The notes under the pieces: generated by a model | Databases searched by the model: none | Told to the model about the DNA's origin: nothing | Seen by the model: only the letters and a program-made list of their open reading frames with translations | Position numbers and translations under genes: made by a program | Shown here: one piece after another, positions 7,950-16,763 of the stretch | How the letters are laid out: every line of letters starts with the position of its first letter | How positions within the stretch are numbered: position 1 is the first letter of the stretch | Origin: Planctomycetota bacterium | GTDB lineage: Bacteria > Planctomycetota > Planctomycetia > Gemmatales > Gemmataceae | DNA length: 64,000 bases | Reading direction: 5' to 3' | Assembly: GCA_021413735.1 (NCBI GenBank) | Contig: JAIOPV010000198.1 | Span: 1 to 64,000, forward strand

Positions 7950-10900
7950 CTATGGCTGGCTTGTCTGATCGCGGAGTTTGCGGATCTCGGCCCAGAGGTG
8001 ATTCCAGGCGTCACGTTCGTCTTCCGGCAGACTCTCGAAATCGCGAACGGAGTCAAGATCGGGATTTGCGAGCCAGGTTCGCATCACCTTGTGAACCGCC
8101 ACTGTGCTAGCTCCGTTCGCAGCCAATGTCCGTTGGGCAGCCAGTTCGGCGGACAGCCAAGTCAGACCCTCACCGCGCAACGCCCGCCCGTCTAGTTTTG
8201 GCGGCCCGTCATTGGCTTGGTCGCTCGCCAACCGACAGGCATAACAAGCCATATCGTTGCGAAAGAGTTTGATAAAGGAGGCATCCACCTTCAAGCCGTC
8301 GCGAAGGATTTGGAGAGCGGCCAGTCGTTCGCCTCTTTTGGCGAGAAGAGTCGCCGCGCGTTGGTAGGGGTGTTCCCGCGTTGTTCTGAGCCTGATGGCC
8401 TGTCGGTACGCCTCAACCGCTCCACTCCAGTCCTGATTCAGCCAAAGAACATCTCCCATTCCCACGTGCGAAACCAAGCAGTCAGGGTCTCGTTCGATGG
8501 ACGTTTTGAATGCCTGAATCACCGCGTTCAGATGGCGTTTGTCTTTGACGGCATACTCCCCCAGAGCGCACAGTGGCTCGGCGAGTTTGGGGTCGAGTTT
8601 GATGGCTTTGGTGAATTCCACGATCGCTTCATCGAACGCGTTCTCCTGACACAAGATGTTTCCGAGCTTGATGTATGCGCTCGTGAAGTTGGGATCGATT
8701 GCAATCGCGGACTTGACTGCCGACATCGCCCCTTTTCGATCCCCTTGTAACCAGAGCACGGTTCCCAGACCGAAGTGCGGAGCAGCGAATTTCGCGTCCA
8801 GTTCGATGGCCGTTTTGTACTCCCTGATCGCACGATCCAACTCACCCAAATGAGCCAGGGCGTTACCCAGGCCGTTGTGCGGAGCGGCAAATTTTGAGTC
8901 CAGTGCGATCGCAGCCTTGAATTCCCGCAGTGCTGCCGCTCGATCGTTTTGAGCCCACAGCACATTCCCCAGGCCATTGTGAGCCGCAGCGAAATTGGGA
9001 TTAAGATCAACGGCAGCCTTGAACTCCTGCCTCGCTCCCCACAAGTCGCCCTTGGCAGCCAAGGCATTCCCAACGCCGTCGTGTGGCTGTGCGAGCCTTG
9101 GGTTGCGTTCAATCGCGATCCGATACGTGCGAATCGCTTCGTCCAGGTGCCCCTTGGCGGCAAGTGCATGCCCTAACCCGTAGTAATGGGGCGCAAATGT
9201 CGGGTCGCTTTCGGTTGCCGTGCGAAACACTCGGATCGCTTCGTCCAGATGGCCCTGCTTCTTCAAGACACGCCACAATCCGTCATAGGCCGGCGTGGAG
9301 CGTGCATCGAGTTTGATGGCAGCTTGAAACGCAACAACCGCTTCCTCCAGATGCCCCTGGTCGGTTAATGCGCACCCCAGACCGCTTCGCGCGGTGGCAG
9401 AAGATGCATCGAGTTGGATCGCGGTCTTGAACTCACGGATCGATTCATCAAGCGTACCCCTGCGGTGCAAGGCGTATCCAAGACCCGTGTGCGGGAGGGC
9501 GAGTTTCGAATCCAGACTGCTCGCGGCCTTGAATTCATGAATGGCCTCGTCAAGGTCGCCTTTGAGATACAAGGCGTCCCCGAGGCCGCTGAGGGTGAGT
9601 GCGGATTTCTGAATGTTGCCAGCATTGGTGAACTCGCGAATCGCGTCTTGAATGGCTCCCTGGTCAAGCAGTGCGAGTCCCAAATTGTGGTGAGCCGCAA
9701 CGCACGAGCGAGGCAAAGCGACCGCCTGACTCAACCACTTGACCCTCTCACTGGCCCCATCGAGTTGCCCGAACGAATACAGCCCACTCAACTCCATCAG
9801 GATTCCCAAATCTTTGTCGTGATCTCTCTGCGCGGTCCGTAGCACCGCACGCTTGCGCTCGACCGGAAGTTCCTCAATCCGTGCGAAAGCGGTTACGAAT
9901 CGCGGTGGTTGCGTGAACACCGCATCGCTCTGTGCCAGTTTGGCGAGTTCCGTTTTGTTCCCGGCGGCAACGGAGACACGGATTTTGTCTCGGTATTCGT
10001 CCGGGTCTGTCGCTTCCAGGATGGCCTGCAACTCGGGCGACGGCTCGGACATAAGCCAGAGGTCCAGGGCACCCATCAGGCGACTCCTCAGAAGGGAATT
10101 GTTCACCCGTTGTGCCGCGTCCGTTGGCGAGGTTGTCTTGGGCACGATCCCGAACTGCCGAAGTGCTTCTGCCAATTCCGCCGCGAGTCGTTTCTTGCTC
10201 GGAAGGCCGCCATCCCCCGGCATCCAACTGAACTCATCGATCCGTCTTAAATTCTGAAGGAGCGTTAGATTCGACCGGCATCGATCGAGACGATCCTGGA
10301 CCGCCTCGACTCTCACATCGATCAAGTGCGTATCGACTCCGTTGAGAATCGCTGCAGCGTTCTCAGCATCCTCACTTCGCAAAGAGTTTTCGCAGAGTTC
10401 GATCGAATTCGCGAATCGGCGTTCCTTCTCTTTTCTGTCATTTCTGTTGAGTAACACAAACACAACAATCGCCGCACCAGCCGCGAGCACCAACAACCCC
10501 AACCCGCACTTCTTCCACCATTCTTTGGCCCGGGTCTGGGTTGCGGTCTCATCCCGAATTGCCGCCAGGCGTTTCGTTGCGACGGCATCCCGATACTGAT
10601 TCAATGCCTTGACCACGGCACCACCATTCGCGGGACGATCCCCAGGGAGTTTGGCCAGGCAATGCCGGCAGAGGGCGATGAGTTCCGGATCTTTCCCACA
10701 CGCACCCAACCGCTCGAGCGCGTCTCCGATCACCCATCCTTTGGCTTGAGCCAAAATCTCGCTGGTCGTTCCGGAGTAGAGGGGCTTACCGGTCAAAATC
10801 TGGTACAGAATCACACCCAGAGCGAAAACGTCGGCTTGCGGTCCGACACCCAATTCCCCGCAGGCTTGTTCAGGAGGCATGTACGCAGGGGTGCCACGAA

Positions 10901-11762
10901 TTGCCTTTCGCAAAACCGCATCGCCAGCCGCCGAACGCGAATCGAGTTCGGGGATGTTGTGGGTCTTGTCGGCTTTCTCGGTCGCCTTTGAAAGCCCCCA
11001 GTCGAGGATCCAGACTTCGTCCGCCCTGACAAGCACGTTTCCCGGCTTGAGATCGAGATTCACTTTGTTCTGCTGGTGGGCATAGTCCACGGTCTGCGCA
11101 ATTTTGCGGAAGACATCGAGCAGTTCGATGTCGTTCCTGTCTGCTCCCAACTCCAAGTATTCGCACAAACTCCGACCACTGATCGGCTGCATGACAATAA
11201 AGGGTCCGCGGGTTTCGTCACGCCCGATTTGGTACACGGGGGCGATGCCGGCGTGCTGGAGTTGGCTCTGGAGTTGAGCTTCCAATCGGAATTGCTCTAC
11301 AAGTTCCGCGTTGGAGCGGAGGTGCGGGAGCATGAACTTAATCGCCACGGGCCTTCCGAGCGACTTGTGTTGCGCGGAGACAATGACGCCCATCCCACCC
11401 CGTCCGAGTTCCTCCTCGGTTCCGTCCGGTTTGCGGTTAATGACAAAATCGGCCAACGACACATGGCTGGGCCAATCCGCAGGACAGGAGTCGGTGGCAT
11501 CTGGCCCCTGATGACGTGCGGCGTGGCTGTTGAGAAATTCCCGGAGTCTCGAGCGGACGTCCGGGTGGTAGTCCTCGGGCCAGGTCCGCGGGTCCGGAGG
11601 TTCTGGCACTTCGGCTGTCGCCGGTTTCCCCGATCGAACCCATTCCGTCCAGCGGTTAAACAAACGGATGTATGCCATCGTGGCTTCTTCGTAGATTTGG
11701 TCAATCTTGTCGGGATCGAGCGGTCGGCTGCGATCGAGTTCTTTCGACACGTGAAGCTCCAC
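7950..11762 (-). CDS. Membrane Ser/Thr kinase with TPR domain
   Basis: A 1270-residue protein. The kinase domain spans about 105-395: glycine loop LGRGGMGV (119-126), K142, catalytic loop NLDLKPGNVLV with D237, DWG at 254-256, and GTPAYMPPEQA. The usual HRD is NLD and DFG is DWG, so it is a non-RD kinase. One transmembrane helix lies at about 419-438 (LGLLVLAAGAAIVVFVLLN). Residues about 690-1180 hold a long run of TPR units ending in patterns such as LDEAIREFKTAIELD. The kinase is cytoplasmic; the TPR side may sense or bind partners. It follows two sigma-like genes, an arrangement typical of planctomycete sigma/kinase modules. Confidence 0.88.
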   Translation of the reverse strand: MELHVSKELDRSRPLDPDKIDQIYEEATMAYIRLFNRWTEWVRSGKPATAEVPEPPDPRTWPEDYHPDVRSRLREFLNSHAARHQGPDATDSCPADWPSHVSLADFVINRKPDGTEEELGRGGMGVIVSAQHKSLGRPVAIKFMLPHLRSNAELVEQFRLEAQLQSQLQHAGIAPVYQIGRDETRGPFIVMQPISGRSLCEYLELGADRNDIELLDVFRKIAQTVDYAHQQNKVNLDLKPGNVLVRADEVWILDWGLSKATEKADKTHNIPELDSRSAAGDAVLRKAIRGTPAYMPPEQACGELGVGPQADVFALGVILYQILTGKPLYSGTTSEILAQAKGWVIGDALERLGACGKDPELIALCRHCLAKLPGDRPANGGAVVKALNQYRDAVATKRLAAIRDETATQTRAKEWWKKCGLGLLVLAAGAAIVVFVLLNRNDRKEKERRFANSIELCENSLRSEDAENAAAILNGVDTHLIDVRVEAVQDRLDRCRSNLTLLQNLRRIDEFSWMPGDGGLPSKKRLAAELAEALRQFGIVPKTTSPTDAAQRVNNSLLRSRLMGALDLWLMSEPSPELQAILEATDPDEYRDKIRVSVAAGNKTELAKLAQSDAVFTQPPRFVTAFARIEELPVERKRAVLRTAQRDHDKDLGILMELSGLYSFGQLDGASERVKWLSQAVALPRSCVAAHHNLGLALLDQGAIQDAIREFTNAGNIQKSALTLSGLGDALYLKGDLDEAIHEFKAASSLDSKLALPHTGLGYALHRRGTLDESIREFKTAIQLDASSATARSGLGCALTDQGHLEEAVVAFQAAIKLDARSTPAYDGLWRVLKKQGHLDEAIRVFRTATESDPTFAPHYYGLGHALAAKGHLDEAIRTYRIAIERNPRLAQPHDGVGNALAAKGDLWGARQEFKAAVDLNPNFAAAHNGLGNVLWAQNDRAAALREFKAAIALDSKFAAPHNGLGNALAHLGELDRAIREYKTAIELDAKFAAPHFGLGTVLWLQGDRKGAMSAVKSAIAIDPNFTSAYIKLGNILCQENAFDEAIVEFTKAIKLDPKLAEPLCALGEYAVKDKRHLNAVIQAFKTSIERDPDCLVSHVGMGDVLWLNQDWSGAVEAYRQAIRLRTTREHPYQRAATLLAKRGERLAALQILRDGLKVDASFIKLFRNDMACYACRLASDQANDGPPKLDGRALRGEGLTWLSAELAAQRTLAANGASTVAVHKVMRTWLANPDLDSVRDFESLPEDERDAWNHLWAEIRKLRDQTSQP

Positions 11763-11859
11763 GAGAGTGAATAGCTCGGTTCAGGTTGTCATCGGGAAAC
11801 TCTGGTGCGGCCCAGCGAAAAGGATGTCCGGTGACGCCGGACCTGTGGTCGCGGCGGTA

Positions 11860-12978
11860 TCAAACCGTTTGGGCCAGAACCCAATCGGAAGCGTCGGCGA
11901 ATTGTTCTTTCACCGCGTCTGCCGTTTGTTGCGTTAAGGTCGCTACCTGATCGACCGGGAGACCGGCATAGCAGTGGAGGAGTAGGACTTCACCGAGTTT
12001 TGGATAACGGTCTTTCAATTTTCGAGTTGCCCGAGCGAGTTCTGCCGCGGCTTCCGATTCCTGGGACGCAACGGTGCCGAGGAACGTGTCTCTGGCGAGT
12101 TCCGCCAGTGTCGTTTGACCGTGATTCCGACTGCGACTGGCCACCCTCGCGGCTTCTTCCCGAATGTCACGCATCACCTCGGCGACCAACAAGAAGAAAC
12201 GGTGTTGGTGCGCCGCTGGAAGGGGTTCAGGCCCACACAGGCGATCGGTCGCCCACCGGGTGAGTCGAGCCGGATGGAGTCCACCGGCGAGCCCCAGGGC
12301 GTCGGTGATTTCTCGTTTCACGAGGATCCGCAGTGCATCAAGCGCGGATGATCCCGGGTTCTGGAGGAGAACTCGGCCTGGAAAACGCGGACCGAACGCG
12401 ACCAGAACCCCCTCCGGCGTTTCGCGTCCCGGGAGGATCGAAGCCCCGATTGATAGCTCGGGGCCGTTGCTCGAAGATGGACGAACTTCGGCCACGGCCT
12501 CTGAGATTTCTGAGAGATCACCGGGCTCGCTCGGGAAATGAATGCTCGACCCGCGTCCACGCCACCAGGCCAACGCGATTTCGTCCGGTTGCGGAGATTT
12601 GCCAAGTGTTCGCCAATAGGGCAACGGTAATTCGATCACGGCATCTCGCAATTCCGCGAGCCAGACGGGTGTCGAGGCCAACTCGACCAACTGATCGCTC
12701 GGGAGGCGTTCAAGACCGTACTCGAGGATCTGCTTCTTCCGATGAACGTTGAGTTCCAGTTCGTCGCCGGTGGTATCGGGGGAGGTCAGGAATATCTCGA
12801 ACAGGGCGTTGAACGCCGCTTCGTCTGCGATCACAGTTGTCAAACCGATCCGGAGAATGCGGATCTCGTCCTCGGTCAATTTCGCGGCCAGACGCGAGAC
12901 GTGATCGGATGAACCATTCGTTTTGCGAGCCAACCAAAGCAGCGTGACGAGTTCGGGAAATCGTGCCACGGTAGTCAT
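11860..12978 (-). CDS. Hypothetical protein with sigma-region-4-like C-terminus
   Basis: A 372-residue protein starting at ATG 12978, chosen because GGAG lies six bases upstream; an alternative ATG is four codons earlier. The last 55 residues (ELARATRKLKDRYPKLGEVL, then YAGLPVDQVATLTQQTADAV) resemble sigma-70 region 4, with a helix-turn-helix in the same position as planctomycete ECF factors. The long N-terminal part has no recognised domain. It lies between a clearer sigma-like gene and the kinase-TPR gene, suggesting a shared signalling operon. DNA binding is inferred. Confidence 0.55.
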   Translation of the reverse strand: MTTVARFPELVTLLWLARKTNGSSDHVSRLAAKLTEDEIRILRIGLTTVIADEAAFNALFEIFLTSPDTTGDELELNVHRKKQILEYGLERLPSDQLVELASTPVWLAELRDAVIELPLPYWRTLGKSPQPDEIALAWWRGRGSSIHFPSEPGDLSEISEAVAEVRPSSSNGPELSIGASILPGRETPEGVLVAFGPRFPGRVLLQNPGSSALDALRILVKREITDALGLAGGLHPARLTRWATDRLCGPEPLPAAHQHRFFLLVAEVMRDIREEAARVASRSRNHGQTTLAELARDTFLGTVASQESEAAAELARATRKLKDRYPKLGEVLLLHCYAGLPVDQVATLTQQTADAVKEQFADASDWVLAQTV

Positions 12979-13065
12979 TGGGATCTCCATTGAGGCTATC
13001 GGGTTTGTGAGGCTGGCTTCGTGTAATCGTGTCGGGTGACCAACGCCACTAAATGACGTTGGCGT

Positions 13066-13920
13066 TCAACGAGCCGGATTGTCAGGAATTTGGCCCGATC
13101 GATCGTGTTGAATTTTCTGCCTGAGCGCGGCGAGCCAGCGGTACATCGTCGCCAGCGACACTTCGAACTGCCGAGCGAGTTCGGACACGTCGGATACCGA
13201 CTGTCGGGCTTCGAGAAGCTGACGATCGCTTTCCGAGAGTTGAGCCCATTGTTCTTTGACGATCACGTTTTCGACGACCGGTTCGGATCCCCCGGCGACT
13301 TTGGGGTCATAGAGCAGCGGGACTCCCAGCACGTCGCGGAACTTCTTCTCCGCGGTCACAGACCGCTTCAGGGCATTGAAACTTGAATTGACCATCCACC
13401 AACCTTGTTCCGGGTTCGCCTCCCGAGCCATCATGAGCAGGACGCGGAACGGATCGTCGAGCAAGCATTGTGTTGCGTCGCCGATCGCCTCATCAATCGG
13501 ATCATTGCCAGGTCTGTACCCGTACTTTTGAGCGTTTACACGAACTCGTTCTCGAATGATTTGCAAGTTGTTCTCAAAGGTGACTTCGATTCGGATCGCC
13601 ACACCTGCTCGACCCAGGACCGTGTGTAACGCAGGCAAGTACGCCTTCACCCAATCGTGCAACTCTCCATCCGTGGGATTCTGTTCGGCTTGCACAACTT
13701 GCAAGCGGGACACGGTTCTGGGTGCGTGGTCGCGGCATCGTGTCTTGGAACACTGGAGTAAGTCCGGGAATTTGTGCAGAATCGTTGGCCACGCCTCGGT
13801 GGCGAGCTTCGACTCGTCGTAGCGATTGAACAGGGTCTCCAGGACAGCACCCGCTCCCGAGTGTCGAATGTTCTGCTCGAACATCGCGACACGGCTGACT
13901 GCGGCCTCGTTGGTTGTCAT
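13066..13920 (-). CDS. Sigma-70-like regulator
   Basis: A 284-residue protein. Residues about 225-275 (WAQLSESDRQLLEARQSVSD, then VSELARQFEVSLATMYRWLA) form a region-4-like helix-turn-helix. The middle part (residues about 140-190) has the helical spacing expected of sigma region 2 in divergent planctomycete factors, but conserved region 2 residues are hard to assign. It is the first clear regulatory gene of the minus-strand block and may direct transcription of the downstream kinase gene. It could instead be a HTH transcription factor. Confidence 0.55.
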   Translation of the reverse strand: MTTNEAAVSRVAMFEQNIRHSGAGAVLETLFNRYDESKLATEAWPTILHKFPDLLQCSKTRCRDHAPRTVSRLQVVQAEQNPTDGELHDWVKAYLPALHTVLGRAGVAIRIEVTFENNLQIIRERVRVNAQKYGYRPGNDPIDEAIGDATQCLLDDPFRVLLMMAREANPEQGWWMVNSSFNALKRSVTAEKKFRDVLGVPLLYDPKVAGGSEPVVENVIVKEQWAQLSESDRQLLEARQSVSDVSELARQFEVSLATMYRWLAALRQKIQHDRSGQIPDNPAR

Positions 13921-14137
13921 TTCTCACCATCCTTTTCCAGGTCGGGCTGCGGTGGAAACAATCGGGGCACTGATGATCGTGCCGCAGGGGCTATCCTTCC
14001 TAGCCAAATCCCAGGGTTGGTTTCTCAAGGTTTCGGAATTTTTCATGCCGGATGTGCGGGGTGCCGATGCTGAACCGCGTTAGCGGAATGAACACAGATT
14101 GTGTGCGATATCTTCGCGGATTTCGACCGAACTCGTC

Positions 14138-14659
14138 TCAGTTCGAGGACGGGGGAGGCAAACCCGTGTCGGGGTGATACCGCTTCTTGACGTAGTCCAA
14201 CCAACTCCGTGGTCGGTCGCTTGTGCCTGGCTCCGTTTGGTGACGCATCGGGTTCGTTGAAGCCTGGATAAGAGCGTTTGCCTGCTCAGCGGGTAAGATC
14301 GCTCGCACCGAATCCAGACTGATGAGGAGATTGGAGACGGCTCGATCCCAAGCGGTGGTAAAAGGGGAGGCCAGGTGCAAATCGTTTCCTTCCCCCCGAA
14401 TGGCTGCTCGAACTACTTCTCGCACGACCGGTTCGACCGTTCCGTCGGCTGACGCCAACCCATTGTCGGTCATCTCTTGCTGAAACTCGGCGGAGAATCG
14501 ACCATCAGTCAGACATGCTTTCCTCAGCTGGACCACCAACTCTCGGTCGCGTGGTGGGCCATCCAGGAGACGCTCCAAGAGGAAGATTGTCCCCGCAACG
14601 ATGACGAGGGGTGCCCGAACACCCGTTGATAATTGGACTTCAATTTGCTCGATATTCAT
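14138..14659 (-). CDS. Hypothetical protein with hydrophobic N-terminus
   Basis: A 173-residue protein of unknown family. A hydrophobic stretch (APLVIVAGTIFLLERLL) near the N-terminus could be a membrane helix or an amphipathic core. The rest is helical and charged. It starts just after a very AT-rich region and is the most upstream gene of the sigma/kinase block, about 220 bp from the sigma-like gene. No function can be assigned. Confidence 0.55.
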   Translation of the reverse strand: MNIEQIEVQLSTGVRAPLVIVAGTIFLLERLLDGPPRDRELVVQLRKACLTDGRFSAEFQQEMTDNGLASADGTVEPVVREVVRAAIRGEGNDLHLASPFTTAWDRAVSNLLISLDSVRAILPAEQANALIQASTNPMRHQTEPGTSDRPRSWLDYVKKRYHPDTGLPPPSSN

Positions 14660-15226
14660 AAATACAATATATTTTTATAATTATCTTAATACCTAATTCG
14701 TATCATTTTTCAATACTTTTGTGCCACAGGTACGAAGCTCTCGGGTGTCATTAGGCAGATTGATGTGAAGGATTGGGTAAGCCCTTGGAAACGTTTTGCA
14801 ATTGGTACCGAACAGAGTCTCAGGGTTTGCCTTCCCTTGCAACTCTGCACGTTGGGGCCACGGCTCGGTTCATCGATTCCGTGGCCGGTCGGTCAACCCC
14901 AACGGTAACGAACGCTCATGCCTGATGATTGGTGTCGGATTTGGTGCATTTCTGATCTGTTTCCGGCAATCCATCAGAAGTGAAACCACATTTCGAGGTG
15001 ATTTCGGTGGGAAAAGTCGGCCAGCTGGAGGCATTACAAAGTGCGGGGCTCGACGCCTGACATCAGCCCACCCGGTGAGGCGTGATCTCGCTTCGAGGAA
15101 TGGTCGGCTTGAGCAGCCGAGCGAATTCACGTTTTTGACCAGCGGCCGTTCGGTTGCGGTCACACCGGCGACAGGCCCACTGTTGCTGACATTTTCTGGC
15201 AACCAAAACCCACACGGGAGATACCA
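14660..15226. other. Intergenic region, AT-rich promoter at its left edge
   Basis: The first 60 bases (ATACAATATATTTTTATAAT) are far more AT-rich than the surroundings and probably hold the minus-strand promoter of the preceding gene. The rest has open frames on both strands, but none with convincing protein character or a ribosome site. The left end of the integrated element should lie in or near this stretch, but I found no copy of the right-end tRNA core here. Confidence 0.4.
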
Positions 15227-15526
15227 ATGTCGAGGAGCGCAACCCGCGCACGACATCGTCGTGCGCAGATCGAGTCCCTTCTGGACCGAGTGCAGAATGC
15301 GAAGTCGACCATGGAACGGAGCACGGCAACAGGAGAGTTGGTCCGTCTGTTCCAGCAGATTGCTCGTTCCGGCACGCGGCTTTGGTCTGTGGAACGGCTG
15401 GTCGTTCCTCCAAGGCGTGGCACCCGCGGAGAAGACGCCGATGAGACGAGGGCTCTGATCGCTCACATCGTCGCCCCGCACCTCGCGGGCCAGGGTACCC
15501 GTCGCCGTTCGCCGGGTTGCGATTGA
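15227..15526 (+). CDS. Small basic hypothetical protein at start of element operon
   Basis: A 99-residue protein beginning MSRSATRARHRRAQIESLLD, rich in Arg and Thr, with an amphipathic helical N-terminal half. GGGAG lies seven bases before ATG 15227. It is the first credible gene of the plus-strand run leading to the ParB-like and coupling-protein genes. Its basic character would allow nucleic-acid binding, but no domain is recognised. Confidence 0.5.
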   Translation: MSRSATRARHRRAQIESLLDRVQNAKSTMERSTATGELVRLFQQIARSGTRLWSVERLVVPPRRGTRGEDADETRALIAHIVAPHLAGQGTRRRSPGCD

Positions 15527-15638
15527 CGCGGAAGCCGCACGCCAACTTTTGCAACAACTCCCTGCTCCCAAACGATCCCGCCCGAGACCACCAGTTTTTG
15601 CTGCGAGGTGGAGGGCTCCTCTTCGTACTGAGGTTGCC

Positions 15639-15851
15639 ATGAGCGAGAACAACCAACCCGACAAACGCCAACTGGATGACTGGGTGAGTGAAGGCGGGCG
15701 CGACCGTGCGGAACCCGAGCCACTCCCCGAGTTGCCCGACATCGAAGCCGTCGTTCTCGACGAACTCGTGATTGACCCACTGCCCGAACTCCTCGAACCA
15801 CTGCCGGAATTACTTCCCGACCTGGAGGATCCGCCGTGCTCTACCAGCTAA
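15639..15851 (+). CDS. Small acidic proline/leucine-repeat protein
   Basis: A 70-residue very acidic protein with a repetitive tail of P-L-P-E-L units (DPLPELLEPLPELLPDLEDP). The start at 15639 (MSENNQPDKRQ) follows an AGG. Its 3' end overlaps the start of the ParB-like gene by 16 bp, indicating translational coupling. Such charged repeats suggest a flexible partner-binding protein; function unknown. Confidence 0.5.
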   Translation: MSENNQPDKRQLDDWVSEGGRDRAEPEPLPELPDIEAVVLDELVIDPLPELLEPLPELLPDLEDPPCSTS

Positions 15852-16639
15852 TCACAGTCGTGCTCGCTGCGTGCGACCTGACTCGCAACCCACGTACGAA
15901 TCGCGATTCCAATTACTGCCGCTCGCTGGGTGAAAACATTCAGGCCAATGGCCAGAAGGTTCCCATCATCGGCTGGTATCACGGCAAGCAGTTCCTGGTT
16001 GTTGAGGGCGGTTGTCGCGTGACCGGAATGAAGATGGTCGGCCTGACCGAAGTGCAAGCCCTCGATATGGGTAAGGAACCCGAGGCCGGTGACCTCCTCC
16101 TCGCACAGGCCTCCATCGACGAGTTTCGCGAGCAACTCAACCCGATTGACCGGGCGAAACTGAATCAGGCTGCCATGAAGGCCAAGAACCTGACGGCCAA
16201 GCAGTACGCCGCACGACTCGGGGTCAGTGAATCCAAGATCAGCCGCTCTCTGACCCTTCTGACATTGCCGCCCGAGGCCCAAGAACTCATCGCCGCCGGC
16301 AAACTGGACCCGACCAAGGGGGTCGAGATCGCCATGTTCGCCGGTTCCGAGCGACAGCGAGAGCTGGCGCTGGTGGCGGACCAACTCACCCGCACTCAAC
16401 TGGTCGCGATGCGGAAGCAAAAGCCCGCAACCGCCGATGTGAAGCTTGAACGCGTGAAAATCGCGTTGCCGGGGCAAGTGCTGGTCAACATCAGCGGCGG
16501 GTCCATGTCCATGATGTCCGTCGTCGAAACACTCGCGGAGACCTTGAAGGAAGCCCGCAAGGCGTCGGACGCCTGCTACGACGTCAAGACCTGGGTGCGG
16601 ATGATGGCGGATAAGGCCAAGAAAGGAGGGACCGCGTAA
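15836..16639 (+). CDS. ParB/Spo0J-family protein
   Basis: A 267-residue protein. Residues about 10-85 match the ParB N-terminal domain (SLGENIQANGQKVPIIGWY, EGGCRVTGMKMVGL at the nucleotide-binding box), though the usual GERRxRA is replaced by EGGCRVTG. Residues about 110-165 form the KorB/Spo0J helix-turn-helix (LTAKQYAARLGVSESKISRS). The start GTG 15836 has GGAGG seven bases upstream. No ParA partner is adjacent. It lies upstream of the coupling-protein gene and may handle element DNA maintenance or regulation. Confidence 0.85.
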   Translation: MLYQLITVVLAACDLTRNPRTNRDSNYCRSLGENIQANGQKVPIIGWYHGKQFLVVEGGCRVTGMKMVGLTEVQALDMGKEPEAGDLLLAQASIDEFREQLNPIDRAKLNQAAMKAKNLTAKQYAARLGVSESKISRSLTLLTLPPEAQELIAAGKLDPTKGVEIAMFAGSERQRELALVADQLTRTQLVAMRKQKPATADVKLERVKIALPGQVLVNISGGSMSMMSVVETLAETLKEARKASDACYDVKTWVRMMADKAKKGGTA

Positions 16640-16763
16640 TGGTTGTCGACCAAAAGGCTGCGTGCTTCGGAGCGGGAATGACACAACATGTCGAACTCGG
16701 CGGGGGTCGTTGCTACCCGACACGGATCACCATGGCGGGACTCCTCCAGGAATTGAGGGGATC

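Noticed and set aside
14796-15458. Plus-strand frame of about 220 codons
   Set aside because: Composition unlike a protein and overlaps the better-supported small gene at 15227 in another frame.
14870-15742. Minus-strand frame of about 290 codons
   Set aside because: Arg/Ser-rich translation without ribosome site, opposite two better plus-strand small genes.
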